DNA of 64,000 nucleotides from Pachydiplax longipennis (taxonomy: Eukaryota > Arthropoda > Insecta > Odonata > Libellulidae), in assembly GCA_036926295.1 (NCBI GenBank), contig JAVFKF010000004.1, positions 68,901,001 through 68,965,000 on the forward strand, in the 5' to 3' direction. The position numbers were made by a program, and so were the translations under genes. Every line of letters starts with the position of its first letter. The first letter of the stretch is position 1. The notes beneath the pieces are model-generated. The model was not told the origin of the DNA. It saw nothing but the letters and a program-made list of their open reading frames with translations, and searched no databases. Shown here one piece after another: positions 13,701 through 25,190 of the stretch.

Positions 13701-16700
13701 CGTGCTCATGGCGTTGGTATGAGGCACAGCTGGCGAACAGCTGACTCAAGAGACGTTCTCTCTCGACCGCTATGCCCTCTCTCGGCCCCGCCTGCGAATC
13801 CTTCGCTTCCATGTTCGCACAATCGCTCGCTCGCGGCGCCACTTCCCGGACGCAATATGATCCCGCGTATTTATAATCCGGTCACTCTAAACACCCTTGT
13901 TATATAATGAAATTGGAATAATAACGTAAATACTCTAGATACTATTCTTGCCATACTTGACACTTAAATCTATCCAAGGGTTGCTTTGACGAACATTCTT
14001 TCTTGCCGGGTGAATCACCCATGTTACCGTTGCAATCTCGTTAATTCTTTATAATTTCTTGTAAACCGTTCAACATCTAGAGAGAGGCATTTATGAGTGA
14101 TTGAGTAAAAAAAATTATCACGTAGCTCTGGGTAATTTTTAAGTGACCTTCGTACTTACGGATGTTCACTGTAATGTAATACTCGACTTTCCTTTGATTC
14201 TGAAAGTTATTCGAATTTTTTACGATCAGAAACGAACATGGGGATATGATAATGGTAGCACAGACGCTTAGAATGAGAAAAACAATCGACTCAACTATTC
14301 CCATCATTGCAATAGCGGACGTTAATCTTCGATGAGGAAAACGTTTAATGCCTTGATGTAAAATGAACGAGGGATTCTACGAGATAATTTGCAAAATAAA
14401 ACTTCTGTGATCTTGAAATGCTCTCTTTCCTGATTATATGTTTACAGATAATTTTGATAGATTTCAAACTGCATACAGTAAAACGCAGCCATACATGTGA
14501 CGTAAATGTCTTTAATTAGATTTTATATTTTTCCAACTTATTTCATTGTGTCTGCCATGTCTGTATCTCTCTATGATGGGCAGCTCTCAGGAAGAGATCT
14601 ATCACGCATGTCATCAGCTCGAGGTTGTTTTGTCTGGCAAAATGAACTACTATGACACCGAAGGATATGGTGATGATTAAATGAATGGAGGGTAGCTCTC
14701 ACCCTTGTTCGGCAAACCTTGCTCCGAAATTATAACATTTTATTTAAACAAAGTGGCTATCACGACGATTCTGCTTCTCTTATTATTGTGTGTATTCGAA
14801 AATCATATTAGTCGGCTGAGTTTTTCAGGAAATCCTACTTCAATCTAATAAAGTCAATGCGATTAGTTGCGACTATGAACAAGAATATATAAACTTGTAG
14901 TTTCTGCACAGTTTTACTAACGGTGACTGGTTTCGCTATAAGCGCTGGATCAGTTTATGCTAGCCGGCAAGCGAAGCTTTCTGCTTTAAGGAAAATTGGG
15001 TGGAAACTAAGGAATCGTTCCATCTCCTTTTTACTTCAATACCTACATCAAAAAGACTGCACTCCCGTCTTTCATAGATACTGTTTGGCATAAACATAAC
15101 AAATATATGAGCATAACAATTATCTCATTTGTTTGCATTTATTTTTTTGGCTGTGTTGAGATTCAGTTCACTTTTCTTGACAGTGACGCAAGAAAGAAGT
15201 ACAGTGAAAGCACTATTTTTTAAAATAAGCTGTTGAGTATTCGTAATAATGTAATAGATGATTGTACTTACATGAAACAAAGAGGTTTGAAACAAAACAA
15301 TGAAACAAAAGACTTTAATTCATGGATAATCTGTAAAAACCCACATACTTTTAATTTTCCTTAACTCCTTCAAAGATATGTTATCACTGAATTACTTCAG
15401 AGTGACCTCCACAAAATAATTGTTTCACCTCAGCATCTCTCTGCGGACCACATCAAAGTCTTCCTCTACCAAATTCTGAGAGGCTTGAAATATCTTCACT
15501 CTGCCAGAATACTTCACCGTGATATTAAACCAGGAAACTTACTGGTCAACAGCAACTGCGACTTAAAGGTATGAAATCTTATGGTATGATTTAAATTGAG
15601 TTTTATTTTAAAAATACTACTGGAAGGTGGTTTTTAAATCATCAATTTTCCTCTTATTGGTCAGTTTTTTTTAATGTAACTTATAATTTCTACATAAGAC
15701 TGCTAAAATAAATTTAAATTATTGCTAAATATATCATACATTAAGTTTGGATTTCTATTACCCAAAATTTGTAAATGCAGCCCTTATTGCTGTTTATCAA
15801 TATGGAATATTTGCCATATCTCAACAAGGTTATATTTTGTTCTCTAAAATTATATTGGTTCTTGTATCAATGGTTCCATGTATCTGTTGCTAAATGTTTG
15901 ATTGAAATTCATCTTCATTTAAAAGTATGTGATAAATCATGGGAAAATTTAAATATACTTTTTTAATTCTATGAATATAGATTTGTGACTTTGGACTTGC
16001 TCGAGTGGAGGAGCCTGACCAATCCAAACACATGACACAAGAAGTGGTTACTCAGTATTATCGAGCTCCTGAGATCCTAATGGGGGCAAGACATTACACT
16101 GCAGCAGTAGACGTTTGGAGTGTTGGATGCATATTTGGAGAACTTCTTGGTCGCAGAATTCTTTTCCAAGCACAGAGCCCAATTCAGCAGGTTAGTATTT
16201 TTCCTATCAATGATTTGGTTCTCATTTAGAAACATATCATGAAATGTCTTCCCATAATAGCAATGTTATATAATATAATATTATATAATGTTATATAATG
16301 AGAGAAAGGGTGAATGTAGAATTTTTCACATCTCCTGAATTTGGCTTAGTTTAGGGCAGGTTAGGATTATTTGCTTTTTATATTAATGATGATGCACTTT
16401 TAAGGGAAAGATTGTTATTAACTTAATCACCATTATTTTACCATCTTGTATTTACTTCACTTTTGGTTTTACTAAAGCTTACTTATGATGTGCTTCACAT
16501 ATTACCTGAGAGAAATATATGAATAAATATATCTAAGTTGTTAACACACATTTAGCCCTATAATCCCTATATACTAATGCTGCTCTTACCCACCTGAATT
16601 TTCAATTGCATGAGGCTAAGAGCTCTGTAGCTATTCTCTTTTGTAGTTAAAAATTAATTCTTTTATTGCTAAAAGTAGCATGCATAAGCTTCCCTTGTAT

Positions 16701-19700
16701 TAGCTGAATAGTTTATGCTTCAGTAGTTGATAGTGATTATGTTTATTTATATTAAATATAATGTATTTAATATATATTTGTAATATATTTATTGTTTAAT
16801 GTTAAGTTTATTAATTCTGTATAATTATCTTTGATGATGGAATGGTTATATCCTGAAGCATAAATTAGAAAATTTATCCAGTAAAATATACTATTTCAAT
16901 GCAAATTTGCGATTAAAAGAATTTTGAGAACAATAGTTCCATTTTTCCTTTTTACAGTTTGTATCAGTGGCTTAATTTATTACTATTTCCTTTGCAGCTG
17001 GAATTGATCACTGAGTTGTTGGGAACACCTTCCCTGGAAGATATGAAGCGTGCTTGCGAAGGGGCCAGGGTGCACATGATGAGACGTCCTCCAAGACCAC
17101 CTTCTCTAACTGCTCTCTATACACTTTCTTCACAAGCAACTCATGAAGCTGTTCACCTCCTGTGTCAGATGCTTGTCTTTGATCCTGTAAGTTGACTCCT
17201 TGTTTCTTTGCTATAACTGTAATACTTTAATTTGAATATCAAGTAAATAAGCTTTGGATCTAAGGATAATTGATCAATTTAGTGGATTATCAAGTTACAA
17301 TTAGTTCTGGACTAACAAGAACTGCTCACTATTACAATGGAAATATTTTACAATGCAGATATTTGTGATTTTTTTCATTTAAATTACAAAATGAACCATG
17401 TTACTCACTATGCAATTCATAATTTATGAAATCATTAATTTATTTATTCATTCACACTCATGAAATCTAAAGTTAAAGGTTTTCAAATAAAAAATAGTGG
17501 CAACTAGACACATTAGTTTGACAACACTTACAAAAAGTATTAAGTGGCTGCCCATACTCAGGTTAGAGGAAACCTTAATCAGGAACCTGGGCTTGGAATC
17601 TTTGGTGTACTGTTTCTGCTGTAATAACTCTTGTTACATTTAGTTATCAGGGTCTCAATAACAAAATATTTGTTAATTTCAGGACAAGAGGATAACTGTA
17701 GTGGATGCTCTTTCACACCCATACTTAGATGAAGGACGTTTACGATATCATTCCTGCATGTGCAAATGTTGCTACACAGTGGCTGGGAACATGCGACAAT
17801 ACACTGCCGACTTTGAACCCGTTGCACCACATGCCTTCGATGACCATTGGGAGCGCAAACTTACCTCAGTGCAGCAAGTTAAAGGTTTTGATCGTCAATT
17901 TTTGCTTTTCTTATGAATAAAACCAATTCTGATTTCAGGTTCACAACTTTTGATATTATTCCTTGCATATTTGGATAATTTTGGTTGTTGAAAATACATA
18001 CAGATCAGTAATATAAAATTAATTCTTCTGTCATAGTGGTACTTCTGTTTGTTGATATATGTTGCCCCTTGAAAGTCATCTTATCTTGAATTTGAATCTT
18101 GAACTTTGATCTGGAATTTTGCTATATTGGTGAAAATTACTTAATCCATCAATTACTGAAATGGATTCATGATAGACTCAATTGGTTAATTAGCCAGAAC
18201 TAATGATCTTTCTTTGCATGAATGAGTGTTGTCCTAATATCGCTATACTAATTCAAATCCTTGTCCCCATCAATCTCTGTATGCATGTAGGATATATCAG
18301 TGTTAGCAATGAAGAAACTGAAAACAAAGTAGTACAAGAAAGTGAAAGTCAATTCTTAACTTTTAAAGAAAGGTAAATCACTGAAATAAAGTGTCTCACA
18401 CCTGGGCAAACAGATATAAGAAATTGGAAACATAGATGCTTCCAATTTTCTACTTCTCTTGGGTTTGAGAGCCTTGCAAGATTTCTTTTGCATCTCTCAA
18501 TTAAAAAAAGAAAATACCACTTTCTTGCAAGTTACTTTTGTATTTACCCTGCTTTCCCTTTGAAACTTAATGAATAGACTAAATGAAAGTATGGAGAAAG
18601 TGATGCTCTGGTTACATATAATTTTCTGTAAAATTGTTTTCATTTCATTAACTATAATTTTATTTGTCTTTTTCATTCAAACAAAAAAATATTGGCTATT
18701 CTGTTACATCAATATTAGGCTAAAAATATAAACCTCAGAATATAAGCAAAATTAAAATATTTTATATCAGTTAAAAGTAAATTTCATATAGTACATCTAT
18801 AAAATTTTAACACATTTTTGGGTAAACGTACTTGCCTCTAGATATCTAGGAATTTGTGATTTCTCCAAGGCTCTGAAAATTGAGCATTTTGTCCGAAAAA
18901 TCCTAGCTAGTTCTAGCTAACTTTTTCTTGTGATGTAGTAGAGTATATTAATTTTTCTACTTACATATTTTGAGTGAATTTGGATGAAGACAAAGGGATA
19001 TGTAAAAGAAAACATTAAAATGCCTTATCATTTGAAAAATCCTGTACAAATTTTCACAATTTATGCATGATTACTATAAATTGAAATTGCTTCACTTATT
19101 AATGATTTGTCTTCCATTAATTTCTAGTATCTACTGTTATAATCTAAAAACTATTATAGTTGACAGATTTGAAAAGGTTGCCACATATTTAATGATATTT
19201 TCATTACTCAAGTTTAAAAATAATACTAATTTAATTTTGATTTTCCCTTTTCACAGAGGAAATGCACAAGTTTATAGCTGAGCAACTGAACACTAATAGA
19301 GTCCCTTTGTGCATAAATCCCCAATCGGCAGCGTTCAAGAGTTTTGCAAGGTAAGGATCTGCATTGAGAGACTTCTGCTCAGTGATGGTGGGGCGCTGGT
19401 TAGAGTGATGAAGATCTTCTTTTCCACTTTCATCTTCTCCTTCTGCACCCAACTTGGACATCTACCTTCTTCAGTCACAAAAGATTCATTATTACAGTAT
19501 AAACTGGACTTGTGTCCATAATGAAGTTGCATCCAGATTTTTTTTTTATTAAATTATGGTACAGTCCATGCCTTCCTCTTCTGTAAAATCTCTCCAGTTG
19601 TGTTTGCATCAGAAGTATATGCATATACATATACCTAAACATACAAAATATATATTTACTCAGCTAATTTGAAAGTTTTTCTATAGAAAAGCTCTTTGAA

Positions 19701-20608
19701 TGTCTGTTTTTGGTGCCTTCAGATAGAGAGGAAAAGTCTTTGATACTCTTTTGTGTGTAAATCCTGTAATTTTTTATGTTTATTCTTAATGTTAAATTTT
19801 ATTCATTAACAAGTGTCAAGTTTTGTGATATTGACTTTATGCATCATTCAAGAGAAATGCATCATTTGAATCTTTTTACAAAGAATACGGCATTTGTTTT
19901 GTGATTGTCTTGAGAGTATGACTCTGTGATGTGGGCTAGATGTAAAATATGAATGTGTACTGTTAATTGATTAGAATTTGCATTCTTTTATATTCTTTTG
20001 ACTTCTTCTTTTCGTCATTGTAGAGCATGGAAATCATGGACTGTACAAGTGCACTTTTGGTAGTTTAACGTAGTTGGGGTTTTAAAACTTGGATGAGCAT
20101 GCAATTGAGTAATTTGTATGATTGTTTAGTGAAAAACATTTTGAAGAAAAGAATAGTTAAGTGAATTATTGCAAAAAGTACATTATCAGCTCCTAGATTG
20201 GTAGCTCAATACCAAAATAATTGATCATCATTTGCTGTTGGTTTCTATAATACTTTCCAAGCTTTACAATGATATAAACTAAAAGCAGGAAACGACCATT
20301 GTTTTTCCTTTTCTTGGGAAATGTAGCTAAATACATATTCTTTTTGGATTGTTCTTCAACATAACATTGATGTGAACAGCCTTAAAAATCAAGACTCAGT
20401 TTGGAAGATTTCAACCTTATTACTTTAGGAGAAGCATGTGGTTAGAAAATTTGGCAAAAATGGCTCATTCCTATTTTTTTGTTGCTCAGTCAGGGAGAGA
20501 TACAAAAGTGACTGATCTCCATTGTTTTCTGTTCCTTTCTCCTTCTTTTTTAGCTCGACAGTTGCCCATCCATCCGAACTACCTCCCTCACCCCATCAGT
20601 GGGAGTGA
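10582..20608 (+). CDS. nemo: nemo / Nemo-like kinase (NLK), 3' eight coding exons
   Basis: This proline-directed MAPK-like Ser/Thr kinase phosphorylates transcription regulators such as TCF/LEF in Wnt, Notch and TGF-beta signalling. Coding exons are 10582-10711, 11480-11535, 15376-15568, 15981-16190, 16998-17186, 17683-17884, 19257-19350 and 20554-20608. All introns are GT-AG and phases join without a break, giving 375 residues plus stop. Visible motifs are VALKK with the catalytic Lys (visible residue 14), HRDIKPGN (109-116), DFG (129-131), the NLK-type activation-loop TQE in place of TEY (145-147), VTQYYRAPE, and the NLK C-terminal end PPSPHQWE. The glycine-rich loop and the N terminus precede the window, so the gene is 5'-partial here. 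No stop, frameshift or missing catalytic residue is seen, so the locus looks functional. Confidence 0.95.
11480..11535 (+). CDS. nemo: nemo exon b: VLSALDILQPP
   Basis: A small exon, 56 bases, after acceptor TTGCAG and before donor GTATCC. It encodes VLSALDILQPPHLDFFQE plus two bases of an Ile codon completed in the next exon. Confidence 0.9.
13600..13905. promoter_or_regulatory. GC- and CpG-rich patch inside a nemo intron
   Basis: Within the AT-rich intron 11536-15375, this 300-base patch is markedly richer in G, C and CpG, with repeated CTCGC/CGCTC words and a TATTTATA at its right side. Both strands stay open for about 80 codons, as GC-rich DNA often does, with no recognisable domain. It may be an internal promoter, an enhancer or a noncoding exon. 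Confidence 0.3.
15376..15568 (+). CDS. nemo: nemo exon c: catalytic loop
   Basis: It encodes YVITELLQSDLHK through ILHRDIKPGNLLVNSN and DLK. It contains the HRD catalytic loop with the catalytic Asp and Asn. The donor is GTATGA. Its first base completes the Ile codon from the preceding exon. Confidence 0.95.
15981..16190 (+). CDS. nemo: nemo exon d: DFG and activation loop
   Basis: Seventy codons in phase 0 on both sides. It starts ICDFGLARVEEP and carries KHMTQE then VVTQYYRAPE, the NLK activation loop, followed by DVWSVGCIFGELL. Confidence 0.96.
16998..17186 (+). CDS. nemo: nemo exon e: kinase C-lobe, insert region
   Basis: Sixty-three codons, acceptor TTTGCAG and donor GTAAGT. It encodes LELITELLGTPSLEDM through CQMLVFDP, the MAPK-insert region and late C-lobe helices. 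Confidence 0.95.
17683..17884 (+). CDS. nemo: nemo exon f: end of kinase domain
   Basis: It starts DKRITVVDALSHPYLDEG, the last kinase-domain helix, and runs through RYHSCMCKCCYTVAG to SVQQVK. It ends with one base of the next Glu codon. The donor GTTTTG is weak but is confirmed by exact phase continuity and by homology. Confidence 0.93.
19257..19350 (+). CDS. nemo: nemo exon g
   Basis: It encodes EEMHKFIAEQLNTNRV, then PLCINPQSAAFKSFA, a strongly conserved NLK C-terminal segment, and leaves AG of a Ser codon. Acceptor TTCACAG, donor GTAAGG. Confidence 0.94.
20554..20608 (+). CDS. nemo: nemo terminal coding exon and stop
   Basis: The acceptor at 20552-20553 follows a long T/C tract. The exon completes the Ser codon, encodes STVAHPSELPPSPHQWE and ends at TGA 20606-20608. 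This matches the conserved end of insect nemo. Confidence 0.93.
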
Positions 20609-23345
20609 AAAAATGACTCGAGGTGGGCCTATTTGGGTCACCTCTTTCATTACTCCTCTTCCCTCCACTCCTACACCCAAAACAAGGGAAACCTACTTTC
20701 GTCCAGTCCTTCAAAAGATACTTGTGTATTTGTAAATACATATATATATGTAACAAGTATATATGTATACATTTTGATCATGGAGAGTGTTTCTTGGGTG
20801 CAAATTCCACTATGGCTTAAAGGGATATAGGCAAGAAATGCTTCATCTGTGAAAGGAATGAGTACCCAGCACCATGGTTGCAAGGGAGAATTTTTTCAAG
20901 AAGTGATCCTTGTCCCTAATTTCTGGAAATTGGAGATTGGTGTGGTGATTCACAAGAGGAAGATGTGGAAGTTTGTGCTGGAAAAATATTGGACTACGAG
21001 GTAGAAAATTCCTGTTCGACCATTGGAGAAACATGAGATTAGTAATGTGTGATTACTGACTTAAAAGTGGATGCTTTATTGATGGCAGGTTGATTCAGAG
21101 CATTATAATATTTGGCTCCATCATCAAATGCCATTGTCAGGGATTGAAACATTCTCAAGTTATGCAGTCTTTGTGTGTATTGATGCCTGTTGTTAGCACA
21201 TGAGCTGCTAGAAGGATTTTTTTTTAGTTGGTTATTGCATCGTCCATGCAAATTTGGGGTAATATATTTAGGTGGTGTATGTCCAAGTGGAATGTAATTT
21301 CTTTAGCCCATGCTTGTGATAAAAAAGTCATAGATAGTCCTCTTTAAAGTTGTTCTGCTACATTGGGGGATTGATTTAGAAACAAGCTTGAAAGAAATGT
21401 CCACCTATGTAGTTCTTTTTGACTGATAGTGCACTGTGATCAGTCAGCAATTTCTTAAATGAAGAGCTGGCAGTACATGTTGGGTACTCACTAAAAGTCC
21501 CAAGACAGAAAATAGAAAATTTTCCTTTTAAGAAAGATCCTCATTTGAGATTTTATTGCTCACTTGGGGTAGTAACATTTGCTCAGAGTTGCCGAGCACT
21601 TATGGGAGTCCTAGTGACTCTTTTATTGGTTAAAAAATTGCAATGCTGCAGTTTTAAGTCTTTTAACCAACAAAGATGAATCAGTGCAGCCTGAAAAAAG
21701 ATATAAGGAATGTTTGGACCACCTATCACCATTCACTGCATCTGGCACAAGTCAGATTTGTAAATATTGATATTTTGTGTGTTAAAATGTCTTAGCTAAT
21801 TCAAAAAGTATTTTTGTACATCAATGTGATATCCTACAAATAACTCAATCTTCTTTGTAAATAAACTTTCATTATAAGAAATTCAATTAGGTATTGGAAG
21901 CCCTAATGTGCTAGATAATGGCAAAAGGTTGACATATTTTTGGGAAAGAATGATGGCAAGGTGAAAACATATGCCTTTAGTTGAAAATTGTTGATGTGAG
22001 TGGTGTTTATTTTAAACGTGTGCCTCTTTGTGATAGAATATATAAAAAATGCTATGTGATCATCTTACTTAAATTCTTTACCTTGTAATCTCTTCATCTT
22101 TGGGCATTATATGATCATTTTTCCCAGGGATATGCCATATGGACATTTGCCAGAGTAATTCTATTAGAAGGGCCTCATCTCCCTGCTGCTTGGGAAATGA
22201 TTGGTGTACCTCTTTATGTGTGAATTTGCCTTATCATGTCAACGTTAATCATATGTGTTGTTCTTGTAAAAACAGAATGATGATCTCAGTTCCATTGCAG
22301 ACTGAGTGTATTACCAGTAGCTCCAAATGTATAATTGAATTTCAACTTGTATGAAAACGGAAATGATTTTATTCCTCAAAATCATGAACTCAAAAATATG
22401 TAAAGGTGAGTTTTCCATTTTGTATGATTTTTGTTTTGGATGACCATTTTAAATATTTTGTTGATAGATTAACATCTTTGATGAATAGTAAAAAAAACTT
22501 TCTTTTAATCAGAGTGACTTAATTGGCACTAAGACAATGTCTTGATTGGTGACTGTGGTTAATGAGTCATTTGCATTGGGTTTAAAAGAGTTGTATTTTG
22601 TAAATATTGAAAATAGAAGTATGATTTGATTGGTTTGCTTTCTTTTCATTGTGACAATTTATTCATGATGTAGATTGTTGAAAGATAGCCAGACAATCTA
22701 CTATGGATGGTATACACTAATGAAGTATAAAAAAAGATGATTTTTCAAGGATCTCACGCTCTGTTGTCTCTTAGTCAATCTTAAAATATTTTAATCCATG
22801 TGATTGCTTATTTGAAAGGTATTCATTTTTGAAATATGGAATATTTGGTAGTGAGAGAAATGGGCATCGCCTTCATCCAAACTTCAATTAAAAGTGTTAT
22901 TTGCTTAAATTAAAATGATAGTTGGAAGTGAATGTTTCAACAAAAGTTTTGAACTATGGGTGTAATTAAAAAAAGAAGGGAAAAATCATACCAGATTAAA
23001 TTAATTGAATCTGAGTGAGTAATGGGATAGTGAGTGGCACATTTGTATGAAATGTCCCAGTAATTGTTGTTTAGTTGGGTAATATTTTAAGTGCATCACT
23101 TAACCTTCCCAGCAAAAGCAAGAATGAAGTAGAGAGTGTATTGTTGTGGCATCCTCTGACCCCATTAACTCTTCTTAAACCCATAATTTTGTACCATGAG
23201 GCCTTATAGACACAGACTTATTGCTAGTGTGGTTAATTGGTAATGAAAAACTGAAAAACAAAAATGAGTCTGATTGTTAGAGATCAGACGTCTTATATGT
23301 GCGTGGTAATAAAATTTGTATGTCAGATCTGTATATGATTGGAGG
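20609..23345 (+). other. nemo: Probable long nemo 3' UTR
   Basis: After the stop codon the + strand is T- and G-rich and C-poor, with no open frame of interest. Four exact Pumilio-type TGTAAATA words occur at 20731, 21759, 21856 and 22599. AATAAA occurs at 21860 and 23308; the second is followed by a GT-rich stretch near 23352-23372, as expected of a cleavage site. The 3' limit is inferred from that signal; RNA data would be decisive. Confidence 0.5.
23308..23313 (+). terminator. Candidate nemo poly(A) signal AATAAA
   Basis: The canonical hexamer has a GT-rich downstream element about 40-60 bases later. An upstream alternative is AATAAA at 21860-21865, which has a weaker downstream element. 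Confidence 0.4.
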
Positions 23346-24273
23346 CAAGTATGAATGTGTGTTTGTTGTGTACTTTAGGGAAATTCATTTTTTTTTAATT
23401 GGGCATTCTAGAATGATTTGTTGGAGTGGTCTGTGTCACTAATTACATAATTGCCCCTGGCAATGGAGGAGAACCAATGCCGTGCATTTGATCTGTCAAG
23501 GTTGACAACTGCTCTCTGTTAGCAGTTGCTTTCCCATTTGAATGCATGTTCATATCCCACCTTTCTTTATTAACTTGTTCGACAAACCATGATGTTTGAT
23601 TTGTTTGTAGTTTTTAATCGGAAAGATGTATCAAATCACTGCCAATTTGTCTGGTTGTTTGATCAAATATTTGGTGGAACACTTGAGTAAAATGCATTCC
23701 TTCATTGTGTGAAAAATTTCTTTTCTTTTCCTATTCCTAAGAACCTTGCATGACCTCAAAAAGTTTCAACTTTGCTTTCAAAAGATACTAATCTAACCAA
23801 GACAATTATGGGAAACAAGGTAAACAAGATGGAATTTTAATACTAGAATGTTAAAGAATCATTTACTTTTATCATGAGAAAGATAACTGCTAAAACATCT
23901 TAGAAAATCCTGTTTCAGTACTAATGTTTGAATCAAATTCATCTCCACATGGCCGATTGATCATATTTCTTCATCCAATTGATGGGAGTCATGTAAATAT
24001 AAGAATCTATGACTGTGTTGCTTTAATCAGCTGTCATTATCTATGCATTAATTCACTGAGAAAGATATTTCTGAATTAACTAGTTTTCAAGTGTCAGACG
24101 AATTACTTACTCTTTAGGGGGTAAGTAATTTTTTAATAGTCATGATAATATTTTTGGTAGAAATCTAATGTTACACTTTCAATATTATTCTAAAGATTTC
24201 TTTGAGCTACTACCGATTTTAGCAGTCGTATTGTTAAAAGTGCTTTGACAGCTAAGGTAGTTTTGCATGTGTG

Positions 24274-24350
24274 CTTTCATGGGGAATCACACCTGGGATT
24301 ACTTTCATCGAAGTTGAACAAGCTATTCACTTAGCTATCTGGGAACCCTG
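24274..24350 (-). mobile_element. tRNA-derived SINE head, family member 2
   Basis: On the - strand it starts GGTTCCCAGATAGCTAAGTG and contains a decayed B box (AGGTGTGATTCCC). It aligns end to end with the copy at 9214-9294 but is more diverged. It sits between nemo and the next gene. Confidence 0.55.
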
Positions 24351-24639
24351 CAATTTGTAGTGGTTGCATGAATCAAGATATCTAAGCATACATACACGTT
24401 TAATTTCACTGTAGAAAATAATTATTAGAATGAGTACTCAGATCAATTTTTTTTTTTAAATGAATTATTGTTAATGATCACATAAAGCCAGTCATAAAAT
24501 TTGATTATTGAAGTAGCGATGATAACTCATGAACTATTCATACCGTTAAAATTACGAAAATAAGTTACTTCAGAAAAGGATTCCGAATCAGTATTGTACC
24601 AACTGCATGACGTAGGGGAAATTACTAAGAGATGTCACC

Positions 24640-25190
24640 GTTTGGATGCGATTAAAGCGTAGGAGTTCATAAACTATAATTTTGTGCGATATTAACACAT
24701 TAAAATGATAAGTATTTCTGATTACCATAGTTGTCACAAAGAAAAGCGCGGAGGTCCAGAAGAACTTGTCTCGTGCTCTGGAAACATACGGATAGTCCTT
24801 CTTGAAAGAATGAAAAGATTAAACTGAAGTTCCCGCCGCGATCGCGAAGCACTTAACCAACCACCCCAACTTGCAACCACTTGCAACTGAGTGAGACTGT
24901 CGATCTCGAGATAAATCGATCATTTGATTGAGAAAGAAATAAAATTACTAACTTGTTTCGGTTTTTTCTAAAAAATGAAAGTACTACTTACTACTACAAA
25001 AAAAATGCGCTAATGATGAGTAATTTTATTCTTTCTCCATGGCGTGTCACTAAGTTAGATTAACTCACATCGATTATATTCAATCATTCGATAGTTCAGC
25101 GCGTTGAGCAGGATGAAAGGGTTGAAAGCAGTTGAGACGAGCTTCGAACTCAGGGAATCGCAGGTGATGTGATTGATCGTCCACGAGGCG
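24640..25190 (+). promoter_or_regulatory. Probable promoter and 5' leader of the second gene
   Basis: Between the nemo 3' region and MALLNK the DNA becomes richer in CpG. It contains TTCCCGCCGCGATCGCG near 24830, which includes an E2F-like TTCCCGCC. No TATA box is evident. The transcription start cannot be fixed from sequence. Confidence 0.3.
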
